A stretch of DNA of 64,000 nucleotides from Acanthopleura granulata (Eukaryota; Mollusca; Polyplacophora; Chitonida; Chitonidae), in contig JABBOT010000003.1 in NCBI GenBank assembly GCA_016165875.1, positions 33,574,485 through 33,638,484 of the forward strand, in the 5' to 3' direction. Below the pieces are notes generated by a model that searched no databases, had not been told where the DNA came from, and was given only the letters and a program-made list of their open reading frames with translations. Shown piece after piece: positions 13,651-23,735 of this stretch (position 1 is its first letter; the number at the start of each line of letters is the position of its first letter). The translations under genes and the position numbers were made by a program.

Positions 13651-14681
13651 TGTTACGAACCCCGTCGTTAAGATATTGGATATTTTCTTTTATTTGTTTT
13701 CACGCTAACCGGGTCTGTGTCTGACCTACATTTTTTCCCTGAGTGCTTTGTAGCCTGCACTGTCCTCGAGGCTTCTGTGTTTATGACTTTCGTGTCATTG
13801 TACATAGAGCGTACATTCTGGAAAGATGTACCATATTGTAAACGTGTTTATGAACAAACCATCCACAATTTTCTTTACGTTAGCCAATAAATATGAGAGA
13901 CGAAGTTGTTAAGCTCGCAGGCATTTTACTTAAGTCCACTCGACAGCAGTCTTTTACTCAAATTCACTTGAGAGCAGAAACATTTACTCTCTTTAACTTA
14001 GAAAGGTTTTATGATATTTGGAGATATCGGCCTACGTGCCATTCGACATACGTCATTCTGTACTCTAATTTCCGTATGTAGCACTTCATGAGCTTGTGTT
14101 TCACCACTTGTTAGTTGGTTTGAGACGTTCTTTTGGAGCGTGTATCGCTCATTGTCTCTTTGTACGATAAGGTACATTTCATCCCAGTTTGCCCTGAAAG
14201 AGACTTTGTGTACATTTCCGAGCAGTGAAACGTACATCCCCAGCTCGGCATTACGGCCGTTATTGTCAACCCGTCTGCTCAGGATAATTGCACCTTGCCG
14301 GGGAGTTGGATAGATACCATAGTCGGCATACCGTGCCCTCTGATGTTCATAACTACAGATCTGTCATCCTTCGATTTGTCAGTTCCCAAAATTGTGGATT
14401 CTGCATTTACGTGGACGGATTTACATATGGGAGACGGAATATTCCTTCCGGATTTTACCGCTGTCATCAGTAAGAATCTATATACATATTTGTAATTTTC
14501 TGTGTTTTTTTCGTATACTATTGTGCTTTTGTCATATCTATTGCACTATTTTGTTCAGGAATATGTGCTGAACTTATTCATTTGTCTTCGAGTTTCTTTG
14601 TTTGATCTTGAGTAAGGCTTATCGCTGTCTGAACAAGCCATTTGTTTATCATTTCCCCTCTAGGATAGTGGTATCCTTACG
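13651..14681 (+). repeat. 5' LTR of the Gmr1-like element
   Basis: It starts TGTTACGAACCCCGTC and ends at about TATCCTTAC. It is collinear along its length with the solo LTR at 36657-37985 (minus strand), and its last 300 bp match 17910-18270. It is about 300 bp shorter than the solo LTR, which has extra internal sequence. Short ORFs inside it are incidental. Confidence 0.75.
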
Positions 14682-14793
14682 TACCGTGACTTGTCGTGTT
14701 TAGCGGTGTTTTAGCTCCTGTTTTAGATCAAACAGAGATTCACATTCTGTACAGCTGTTTGCATAGTGTCTTTGCACACTCCAATGTGTCAAC

Positions 14794-16187
14794 ATGACTG
14801 GAGAATTTAATGTAAAAACATTCCTTGACAGTGAATATTTGTCAGTTGTTAAGCTGTCTGAGCTTAGAAAAAGGCGGATTTGAGAAAAATAGGTGACAAG
14901 TTTGCATTAGAGTTGTGCCAGAGCCTTAGAGAAAGTGAAATGGTGGATGCTATTAGCAAACACTTTGGCTTAGGTAACACTTTAACTATTAATACCCAAG
15001 GTGGTGATATTGAGTTGGCTAAGTTTCAGTTTGAGATGAAAAATTTTAAGTTAGAAAGGGAGGAAGGGAAAAGGAAAGGGAACGAGATATGGAATTTGAG
15101 TTAGAAAAAATTAGATTAAAACAAGAAAAAGAGAAGTTGAGATTAAAAAAGAAGAAAGAGAGAAAGAGCGACAGACAGAGGATTGGCACAAAGAAGGAGA
15201 AGAAAGAGAAAGAGAGAAAGAAGAGATATAGAATTAAGGAAGCTAGAGTTAGAACTCATGTTCAAATTGTGGGAGCTCCAGGTTAGAAGCAGTGATAATA
15301 AAGCTGTTAGTCGTGATCATCAGGGATTTGATTTGAATCGAAATATCCTATTAGTGCCCAAATTTGGTGAGAAATATGTAGAAGGATTCTTTTTATCTTT
15401 AAAAAAGTGGCTATTATCTTTGAGTGGCATAAAAGGTATTAAACAGTATTACTGCAGACTAAGCTTGAAGGTATAGCTGCAGACGTTTATGCTGCTTTGT
15501 CCATAGATCAATCTTTCGATTATGACACAGTTAAGGCAGTGGTCTTGTCTGCTTATGGCTTATAGACAGAAGTTCAGACAGTTAAGAAAACAGCCTGGTG
15601 AAACGTACGTGTAGCTTGACAGGGGTAAAGAAACACTGTTTGATAGTTGGTACAGGGCTCTGAAGTTGGATTCTTCTTTAAGAGACAGGCAGGTTTTATT
15701 CTTGAGAAATGTAAGAACAGTGTTCCTATTGAAGTCAATGTTTACCTAAGTGACCGAAAGGTCAGGGACATTAAGACTGCTGCTAGAATGGCTGATGAGT
15801 ATGAGTTAATTCATAAATTTCGTAGGCAGAACTTTCGGCCCAGATTTCAGAAGAAGTGAAATTCTGATAAGAAGGCTTCTAAATCTAGTACTGATGGGCA
15901 GGCTAATGAGAAACCAAAGGCCACTCCTGGTTACTCTTCTGGTAAGAAAACTTTTCAGTTCAAAATTTGGTCACCTATTTGCAAGTACTGTAAAAGCACA
16001 GGGAATCTATATAGCTAGAGAGAAGGAAGATAATTCTTTTATTACCATCAAGGATTCAGCTGGTAATGTCAGTTTGGCTGAAACTTTGTTTCATGATATT
16101 AATGATGTAGAGGATGGTCAGGAGTTAGACAGCCCTGTGTTTGCTCGATCTGATGGGGTTAAACAACAACAGTCAGTTCCTGAATGA
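14794..16187 (+). pseudogene. gag of the Gmr1-like element, multiply frameshifted
   Basis: It opens at ATG 14794 with MTGEFNVKTFLDSEYLSVVK, then hits a frameshift in an A-rich tract before LRKIGDKFALELCQ. A Lys/Glu-rich coiled-coil-like stretch follows (about 15050-15290, in shifting frames). Then comes the capsid motif FDLNRNILLVPKFGEKYVEG (about 15330-15390) and a SCAN-like end, SVPIEVNVYLSDRKV to ADEYELIHKF (about 15720-15820). A zinc-knuckle remnant (ICKYCKSTG) has lost its later ligands. At least four frame changes are needed to read it through. Confidence 0.7.
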
Positions 16188-16306
16188 AGGGAGTTCAGTA
16201 AGTCTGCTTTATCTGTTGAGGAAATAGCTGATATACCTGTTGGTTACTACAGGATGAGCTGTTGATGAGAAAGCATAGCCCTCCTCATGTATGAGCTAAT
16301 GATGAT

Positions 16307-17300
16307 TTGGCAACTTTCAGTCAACTTGTCTTACCTCCAACTTATAGACAGGAAGTTCTTAGAATGGCTGATGTCATTCTCACAGATGGAAATTTGGGCA
16401 TTAGAAAGACAGAAAGTAAATTCACTCGGCATTTTTACTGGCCTAGGAAGTGGTTAATTTCTGTAAGACATGTCACACCTGGCAGCTGGTAGGAAAACCA
16501 CAACATAGTGTAAGGCCTGCACCCTTCATTCCTATTCCTGCTTTTTGGGAACTGTTTAGTAAGGTACTTATTGATTGTGTTGGTCCATTACCTAGAACTA
16601 GGTCAGGATACAAGTATCTTTTGACCATTATGGATAGAGCTACTAGATTTCCCGACGCTATCCCACTGAAACAGATAACAACTCCTAAGGTAGTTAATGA
16701 TCTGTTACAGTTTTTCACCAGGTATGGTTTACCTCATGAAATATAATCTGACCAGGGGACAAATTTTCTGTCAGGGCTATTTCAGGAAGTGATGTATCAG
16801 CTGGGTATTATGCAACTTAAATCCACAGCTTACCACCCTCAATCCCAGCGTGCTTTGGAGAAATACCTCCAGAATATGAAGAATGGTCTTCGAGCGTATT
16901 GTTTGGGTTACCCGGAAGATTGGGATAAGGGTATTCCATATGTATTGTTTGCCACTAGGGATACTCCTAATGAGTCCACAGGGTTTAGTCCATTTGAGTT
17001 CGTGTATGGTCATGAGGTTAAAGGTCCATTAGCTTTGATGAAGGAGGGTATCTTGGCCCAGGAAACAGAAGGAAAGGTATTAAATTATGTTTCCCAGTTT
17101 CGTGACAGGTTATGTAAAGCCTGGGAGATAGCTCGAGCTAATCTGAAGATCTCTCAGGGAAAAATGAAACTATACTATGACAGGAAGGCTAAGCCAAGAA
17201 GTTTTTCTCCCCGAGATCAGGTTTTGGTTTTATTGCCTCTACATCAGAAACCACTTAAGGGCAAGTTTATTGGATCATATCAGGCGGTGAAGAAAGAACG
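16307..17300 (+). pseudogene. Integrase of the Gmr1-like element
   Basis: The zinc-binding region is damaged: the Cys pair is present (CKTCHT), but the expected His residues read MADVILTDGNLG. A frame change near 16490 precedes the core. The catalytic triad is visible: Asp at 16573 (LIDCVGPLP), Asp at 16750 (SDQGTNF) and Glu at 16858 (RALEKY). Its spacing of 58 and 35 residues is the Ty3/gypsy DD35E pattern. A TAA at 16744 interrupts the core just before the second Asp. The C-terminal part, including the GKFIGSYQAVKK chromatin-proximal segment, follows. Confidence 0.8.
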
Positions 17301-17358
17301 ATGTTAACTATATCATTCACCCCTGATCATAGGAAGACCGAAAGACTGTCACATTAAT

Positions 17359-17757
17359 ATGCTCAAGAAGTACTATTCCCGTGAGCAAAGTCAGTTTGTA
17401 CCTGCGGCTAACAAAGTATTAAACCAAGTAGAGCAGGGGGATGATTTATCTACTACATGGACCGAGTCCAAAGAGCCAGGTAGCATTCTTGTGGATCCTA
17501 AGTTGGATAACTCAGGTGTTTCGGGCAGGTTAGATGAAGTGTTGAGTCATATCTCTAAAAGTCAGAGACAGGATATTTTTAAGTTGCTCGAGCCTTACCC
17601 TGAGAAATGTTCTGATATACCAGGTTGCACTGATGCTGTCATACATGATGTAGGAAGTGCTGCACTTATCAAGCGGCATCCTTATACACTTCTACTTACA
17701 CACCTAAAGTTTGTTAGCAAGGAAATGCTATACATGCTGAATAATGTCATTACTTAA
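17359..17757 (+). pseudogene. Leader of reverse transcriptase, truncated before the catalytic domain
   Basis: The ORF resembles the segment that precedes RT in Ty3/gypsy pol: HISKSQRQDIFKLLEPYPEK, then SDIPGCTDAVIHDVG and IKRHPYTL. The frame stops at the point where RT motif 1 should begin, and nothing RT-like follows before the LTR remnant. Because it lies after integrase, it fixes the unusual domain order. Confidence 0.7.
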
Positions 17758-17909
17758 TTATTGGTTGTAATGTTACCGTCACTGTATATACTGTGTGTAT
17801 ATCGTAATCTTTTGGGTTCATAGGATTGTTTCAGTACATACCGTAATCCTTAAGTTTCATGGGATTATTCCAGTCATTGTACTGATAATGCCATTGTAAA
17901 TACTTATCT

Positions 17910-18015
17910 TACTTGTACGTCCCCAAAACCGTGGATTCTATATTTATGTGACTGGCTTGCCTTTGGAAACCGGAATATTCCATCCGGATTTGGACGCTGT
18001 GGCCAGTAAGAAACT

Positions 18016-18101
<86 letters not shown>

Positions 18102-18270
18102 TTCGTGTATTATTGTCATTTGCACTATTTGTCTATTTCTTTGAATATATGATTTGAACTTAGTCAATCGTCTTGGTGTTTGTTTGATCTTGTGTAAGGC
18201 GTATCGCTGTGCGAAAGTTGAACAAGCCATTTGTTTATCATTTTCCTTCTCCGATAGTGGTACCCTTACA
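17910..18270 (+). repeat. Truncated 3' LTR with internal (TA)n expansion
   Basis: It matches the last part of the 5' LTR from GTGGATTCT to GATAGTGGTACCCTTACA. An 80-bp (TA)n run at 18018-18097 replaces a short TA-rich spot of the 5' LTR. The first two thirds of the LTR are missing. Confidence 0.75.
18018..18097. repeat. (TA)n microsatellite in the 3' LTR
   Basis: About 40 uninterrupted TA units. Confidence 0.95.
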
Positions 18271-18279
18271 TTCTCCTAA

Positions 18280-18530
18280 GCAAAATTTAACGTTTTGGCT
18301 TGTGTGAGCCAGAACATTGATGTATATGTATATTCTGAAAACTCAACAACGGCTGATCTCACAAAATCTTTTTTATAATTGAACCAAGTTTAATTTTATT
18401 CAAAATAAAAAGACTGATTGATGTTTGAAGAAAAAAACAAAGCTGTCTTTCAAAATTGTCAACTTTTTCTTGTGCAAGATGATAATTTACTATTTAAACC
18501 AAATGACAGCCCCACAGACTTTTAACTTCA
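18280..18530. repeat. Diverged AT-rich dispersed repeat (matches 35500-35760)
   Basis: It starts about ten bases after the 3' LTR end. The order of words GGCTTGTGTGAGCC, TATATTCTGAAAACTCAACAA, AAAGCTGTCTTTCAAAATTG and ACTATTTAAACC parallels 35500-35760 in the same orientation. It contains no ORF. Confidence 0.5.
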
Positions 18531-19466
18531 TCTAAGAACAAACAAATTACTTAAGTTAACTTATCATGCGCCATGAAAACGTAAATTGGTGTTTTACCTA
18601 AGCAGAACCTGCTAAAAGGTGTTTATAAACCTTACCTCAGTGGCACCCTGGTGGGGTGATTAACGCCTTTGTTTTAGATAATGGAGCCTGCTTGAGTAGT
18701 TGCACAAGCAGCCATGCACAGTTTATAGCAGGAGGCCTTGGTTACCCTTTGTCAAATTTAAGGTATTTACAATACGATTTTGGCTTTCAGCTTTACGTGG
18801 GAGGAAAGATAGGTGAATGGAGAATAAGAATGTGAAATAAAAATAACATGATCAAATTTCACCCCCGAGGGGTTCTAGTATCCTAAGGTCAAAGATAATT
18901 TCGTAAATCTGGGTCCAGGCAGAGAGGAGTCGTATATACATGTAGTCCTGTGAGGAACAGCAGAGAAATGTATTTCAAAGAGTTCATTGCGAAATATTTC
19001 CGTTTATTATAGACTCTCTTTAAAGGTTAAAGCGATCGTGTCACATACCCTGTTGGAAAAGTGGATATATCTGCGAGGGTTTTACATTTAGGGTCGATTG
19101 AGTGATAAAATCCCAGTAATTCTAAACACGTGGTCTGTTGGGATTCACATAATGATATAACGGCCATTATGATCGTTAGTTTACAGTGAAAACATGGGAC
19201 AGTTTGTTACCAGGATTTTTTCCGAAGGTTTACAATTTTTTTTACAACGGTGTATATTTTATATTGTGAAATATGTTTCAACGAATGATTCTATAATTTC
19301 TTTTCAGGTCAAGCAAATCGTCGGCAAACTTTATCCAGGCATTAACTCAGCCAGAAAGCATTACTATTTTGTGATTTATAGTAAACTTGTCATTATACCA
19401 CATAGATTCTATTGTGAACGCATCTGAGATAGATTACCTATATTACGTATAGATCTGTTACGAAGG
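18531..19466. other. No feature recognised
   Basis: AT-rich spacer between the LTR element and the virus-like element. No terminal inverted repeat of the latter was found here. Confidence 0.6.
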
Positions 19467-20509
19467 CTAAGCACTAAGTACAAAGGTGGCCAAAGGATTG
19501 GCCATCACATGAACTTTATCTCCCTGGAGAGTGTGCGAGAGGAAAGCCATACCGCCATTAAAAAAATTTGGAACAACACCATCCCTTGTTGTGTTTACCA
19601 GGACCGCGGTAAGAGCCAGATCAATGTCCCATTTGGGATCATCCGATTTAACGTGACCCCTTCTCACTTTATCAGATAGAACCAGGTTGACCTTTTGGTG
19701 CGTATTCGGGGCTTCGACATCCATGGGCGAGTTCATTCAACTTCGGTGCTTCTTCGGATCTCCCAAACGGCACCTTCTTTCGTGAATAAACACCTTGCTT
19801 GACATGGAAGGCGTAAATCCGTCCATCCACCCCTTGCCCCTCAAACCCATAAACATCTGCCAGATCCGCAAAAGCTATGTCAGTGCAATTAGGGCCCACT
19901 GACTCCATCACGTTGGCGAATGTGTAAAGCCACGCTTAAGTATGATGTACCTGTACGTTGGTCACAATTGCGTAAAAGCCTTACAGTAAGCTGCGACACG
20001 AAGCCAGCCAGCAGTCTTTTGTACTGTGGATTGGTAAATCCCGCCGTCCTTCCGGAATTTATGCCTACGAGGAATTCAGGGACTGCCCTCAGAAGAGCAG
20101 AGCCTCTTGCATTGCTAGTAGACACTGCGGTTATGTTTTCGGACCCACTCACCTCGTCTAAGTGGACAAATATTTCTTTGTGAGGCGTCAGTTTGGGTAG
20201 TTTGTCTCCTTCATTTATTCCACACATGGGTTCTTTTGCGTTTGAGAATCCCAGGATATCAGCCAGATTTAACACACTGATAACATTGTTTTTAGCAAGT
20301 TAAAGCCGTACACGACCAGTAGCTTCATTAGGTTTCAGTATAGCACCCAAAGTTTCGAACACTTCTTTGTTAAGAGTACAGACGGTGTAATAGCCGCTTG
20401 GCAGGCCCATCCACTTATCGTTAAACACGAAACCTGTGTCGGCGCCAATGTTTGTCAAGAGTGGGTACAAGGTCATTTCGAGTAAAATGGCAAATGCAAC
20501 CAATGGCAT
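19467..20509 (-). pseudogene. Virus-like element: minor capsid-like gene, broken
   Basis: Read from 20509 downward, one frame is open to about 19889 except for a single TAA at 20300-20302. It then needs two frame changes to continue to 19467. The middle part (about 20200-19930) has alternating hydrophobic strands resembling a jelly-roll minor capsid or penton protein of Polinton/adintovirus-type elements. That resemblance is from pattern only. It starts back-to-back with the plus-strand gene at 20512. Alternatives are a fibre or an unrelated structural protein. Its presence next to a capsid-like gene at 22869 supports a virion module. Confidence 0.4.
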
Positions 20510-20511
20510 GC

Positions 20512-21347
20512 TTGCAGGCCCAACTCAGTTTTGCTGTATGGTACGCCACGACCGCTTGTGGAGTGTCAGAAGAGAATCACCTTATTGCAAACGCTACAAA
20601 GTTAAGCAACTCTGTATTCCACTTCCACGTGTACTATCAAGTGCGCCGTGCTCTGGAAGAAATTAAGCCACCACTTCTACAAGGGGATGCATGGAGTCCG
20701 ACCGACAACCCCTACGACAGGAGGGCATATGAGCGAATTTGCGCCGAGTTTCAAGTCCCCCTAAACAAACATTGCCGGCAAAACAGAATTAGAAACCACG
20801 GGTTAGGCGTGGTTCATTATTATGTAACGAGCATAGGATAGGATAAATCGCATTACGACTACGATCCGAGCCGCATGTCATTCCAGTGAACACTGGACAA
20901 GTTTGACGTCGATTTCATCTCGCAAGGCGGCGATTCCAATCAGGCATGGGCCACCATCATCTTCGACAAATCTGAAGGGTTTACCCAGGCAGGCGTGGAA
21001 CGCGTGAGCGAAACCATTCGGACTTATGTTTGGGCAATCTTCGGAGCACAGGCACAGACCCGCAACTGTATCTTAGGCACGAAATGGCAACCTTCGGAGC
21101 ACAGGCACAGACCCGCAGCTGTATCTTAGGCACGAAGTTTGACGCGCAGAAGCAGTTTGTAGCTAATGTCGAGGACGCCATAGCAAGGCCTGTTGATCTT
21201 CCCTCGGCCATAAAGCGGTACCAGAACGTCCTGAGGTACGCCCGCTCCAAGGTGGATTATGCGTTTGGCGTAGGTCTGTACATGGCGCCAAGTAATATGG
21301 ACCTACAATTCGGTTATATCAGTGGCTATAACAACAAATCGTCATAG
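20512..21347 (+). pseudogene. Virus-like element: conserved protein of unknown function, broken
   Basis: Two recognisable pieces are 20512-20841 and about 20940-21347. The second is broken by a 53-bp direct tandem duplication (about 21041-21093 and 21094-21146) that shifts the frame. The reading frame resumes after the second copy and runs to near 21310. The composition (Tyr, Trp, Arg and many short conserved-looking helices) is gene-like and unlike the AT-rich surroundings. I cannot name the function. By position it belongs to the same element as the capsid-like gene. Confidence 0.4.
21041..21146 (+). repeat. 53-bp tandem duplication in the virus-like element
   Basis: Two copies of a 53-bp unit, with landmarks TCGGAGCACAGGCACAGACC and TGTATCTTAGGCACGAA, differ at few positions. 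Since 53 is not a multiple of three, the duplication breaks the reading frame of the gene at 20512-21347. Confidence 0.8.
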
Positions 21348-21817
21348 CCACAGCAGACCAGAAACTCGGGATCAGTGGAGACGTAAACTCGATAGCTCAT
21401 GCGCCCTGGAATGATGAGAAAGATATTATAAAGGCACAGCCAGCTACAGTACCTTACCGACTCCAACCGCAGTTCCGACTGAGGAATTCACCGAGACCCA
21501 TGCCGACTGCAATCGCCGCGCACTCCAGTAGTGAAGAATTCATCGAGAGAGCACGATGAGGGAAAACTGGCGTTAGTAATACTTAGCATCGCCCTCGGGC
21601 TTTCACTGGTCTGGTCACATTAGATGTGACCGAAAGGCCGCCCAAATGATTTCACCTATGGCGATAACCAGAGCCCAACTATTTATTTGAATCCAGTTCG
21701 CCGCCTTGCCTAATGCCCTGAAGAGCTAAGGACGATGCTCCCTACAATACCTGGGAGAGCCGCTGCGGCTTTACCGACAAGCTTAGTTAGAAGCCTGCCC
21801 AGAGCCCACAAGTGGGC

Positions 21818-22788
21818 TTAAGGCGGAGTTGGTGAGGTTGGTGCTGCACCACCTGTTAGCGCAAGCACCAGGGTCGACGCGATAAAACCCAACGCAGTTA
21901 GGATGCTGGCTATGGTGACCCCCTGTTTCGTGGAACAAAGTCCGAAGGCGTTCGGCAAGAGTTCTTCCTCATGAAGAACGCGGCCGATCGTTTCCCTGAT
22001 TCGATTGATTTGCGAGCGCATAGCTCTACGGATCGCAGAAGCAGTCTCGAGGCGAGCCGCACTTTCATCCGGAAGGGATCACAATCGTTCTGCAATGCGG
22101 CGCCTAGAGAACTCATCGGTAGCCTCAACAAGTTTTTTTTCGTCCTAAGCAATGTGCTCATCCTGTGCAGTTACAATAGCAAGGTTGTATGTGAGCTGCC
22201 AATGGTGGTCTGTGTTACCTTATCAAGCCTCAGCAACTGGACGGAGGTCCAGTGGAGTGTCACGAAGTGCGCTGAGAGTCCTCTCTATCTGAGGCTCAGT
22301 CAACGTGATTTCGATTGTTGTGACTGCTTCAGGTGTTTTCTGGACCACTTGTAGATCCACATTCTCTACTGCAGCTGCGGCTCCACCTAGGTCATCCTTA
22401 GCTTTCTGAAGAACCCTTACAACTTTTGGCGGCAGCTTGCCCCGTTCCCTTTCAACAAACCTAAGTTTATTCCGAATAAAACCCACCCCAAAACACTCCT
22501 CTAGTGTCGATAATGCGAGTGGCTTGCCTGTACTTTTGGTGATAATCTCAAAGTTGGTATAAGTCACAAGGCGTAGTCGATTATCGACCAGCTCGAAATC
22601 AGAATATTATCTCCCCGTAACGGCGGTCACCTCATGGCATCATAACAGTCATCTACGGCTGTCCATGTGACCTCACGCGCAAGTGATTGTGTGTTTCCCT
22701 CTCTTTGACTGGGCTGCTCCACTCTTGAAGAAAACGAGGTCTCTTGCGCCCCCTCATCATCTCGTTCATCAATATCAAGATCATCCAT
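21818..22788 (-). pseudogene. Virus-like element: protein with C-terminal membrane segment, broken
   Basis: The likely start is ATG at 22788, with an acidic N-terminal stretch. A stop near 22650 forces a frame change into 22567-22223. A further change leads to the C-terminal part at 22021-21818, which has a basic amphipathic segment and then a hydrophobic helix (ASILTALGFIASTLVLALTG). The membrane-active look could fit a minor virion protein, which is inference. It is transcribed away from the capsid-like gene at 22869, the two sharing an 80-bp spacer. Confidence 0.4.
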
Positions 22789-22821
22789 ACCAAGGTCAAA
22801 AGCCAAATCCGCGCTCGTTGA

Positions 22822-22847
22822 TATATTATATTGAAGATATAATATAG
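22822..22847. promoter_or_regulatory. AT-rich palindrome between divergent virus-like genes
   Basis: A near-perfect inverted repeat, GATATATTATATT then GAAG then ATATAATAT. It lies between the start of the minus-strand gene (22788) and the plus-strand capsid-like ATG (22869). The position and TATA-like arms suggest a bidirectional promoter or a hairpin. This is inference from placement. Confidence 0.35.
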
Positions 22848-22868
22848 TCGTACATTGCTTTAATAAGC

Positions 22869-23735
22869 ATGAGACAATACGGACGCAAGCTTAATTCGCA
22901 CTGCAAACTCCGTAAACAGTTGGTGGCCAGAGGCGTGCGGCATTGCCTGGTCATCACAAATAACCCGAGTAGGACAGACCTTCTGGTTCGCTTCCCAAAT
23001 CTCGGTGATGATGATGTTATCGTTTCGGGGACCACCCGCTTGGCCTTAACCATCGCACTATACTCTCCCGATAAAAACAGGACATTATTCCAAAATATAG
23101 GGCGGGCCATCGTGAAGAAGAACACGATCAAGCTCAGTGGGTATGAGGTCATGTCCATAGATGATTCTGACGTCTTCCACTGTTGCACGGACCTCTGGAA
23201 GACTATTCAAGAGAGAGTCAACGCGCAATATCAAGATATTGATACATCCGATCATAGAAACGTAACAAAGATGCGCATCGGTGCAAAAAATGCCGCTAGA
23301 GACGAAGCAGACCGGGCAAAATCCCAAGAGTACGGCAACCGGTTCTACACACTACTAGATTTCGAACTGCTCTCTAGCCACATGCCGTTGTACCAGAAAG
23401 CCTTCGAGGGCCGACTCGAGTACGAACTAACATTCAATGACTCTAGTCGGGTGATTGTTGCCACAGGCGCAGAAGCAGCAAAAACTAGCTACGAAATCAA
23501 TAACATCTGTCTGGAGTTTAACATGGTCACCCATCCAGAGCTGGCTCGTTTAATCCGCAACCAGTACAACGACCGCCTCTCAATCTTGTACAGCCGCGTC
23601 AACGCCTCCGAAGAATTTGCAGAGAGAAAAACGACCCCTTCGAAGAGCATCGAGATTCCCTTCATAGACCGAGCAGGCGTGGTAATGTTGAAGTTCCACA
23701 CACTGTCGTTCTTGTCTCTGCAAATTCTTCAATAG
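22869..23735 (+). pseudogene. Virus-like element: double-jelly-roll-type major capsid fragment
   Basis: An open frame of 288 codons from ATG 22869. The N-terminal third has the pattern of a double-jelly-roll capsid protein: a hydrophobic strand, then an Asn-Ile-Gly-Arg-Ala-Ile-Val-Lys-Lys strand (about residues 76-84) and a following Gly/Asp-rich turn and helix ending in Trp. Further on is a Leu/Pro segment followed by alternating strands (about residues 165-195), as in the second half of the first jelly roll. Family members are usually well over 400 residues, so the second jelly roll is largely missing. The reading frame goes wrong near 23700. Polinton, adintovirus and polinton-like virus are all possible sources. 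It is inert as it stands. Confidence 0.5.

Larger units (their letters stand above)
13651..18270 (+). mobile_element. Degenerate Gmr1-like Ty3/gypsy LTR retrotransposon
   Basis: The element runs from a 5' LTR (13651) to the end of a truncated 3' LTR (18270, ending CCCTTACA). Internal order is gag, integrase, then only the leader of reverse transcriptase. This integrase-before-RT order is the hallmark of the Gmr1-like clade, and the gag has the SCAN-like capsid region known from that clade. RT and RNase H are missing and the 3' LTR lacks its first half. Together this suggests one deletion between the RT start and the LTR interior. Five-base flanks (TCCTT left, TTCTC right) do not match, so no target duplication is preserved. 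Many stops and frameshifts make it inert. Confidence 0.75.

Noticed and set aside
17904..18230. ORFs with long Tyr-Ile repeats on both strands
   Set aside because: They are translations of the (TA)n microsatellite.
22826..23327. Minus-strand ORFs of 120 and 80 codons opposite the capsid-like gene
   Set aside because: Shadows of the longer plus-strand frame, whose residue pattern is the recognisable one.
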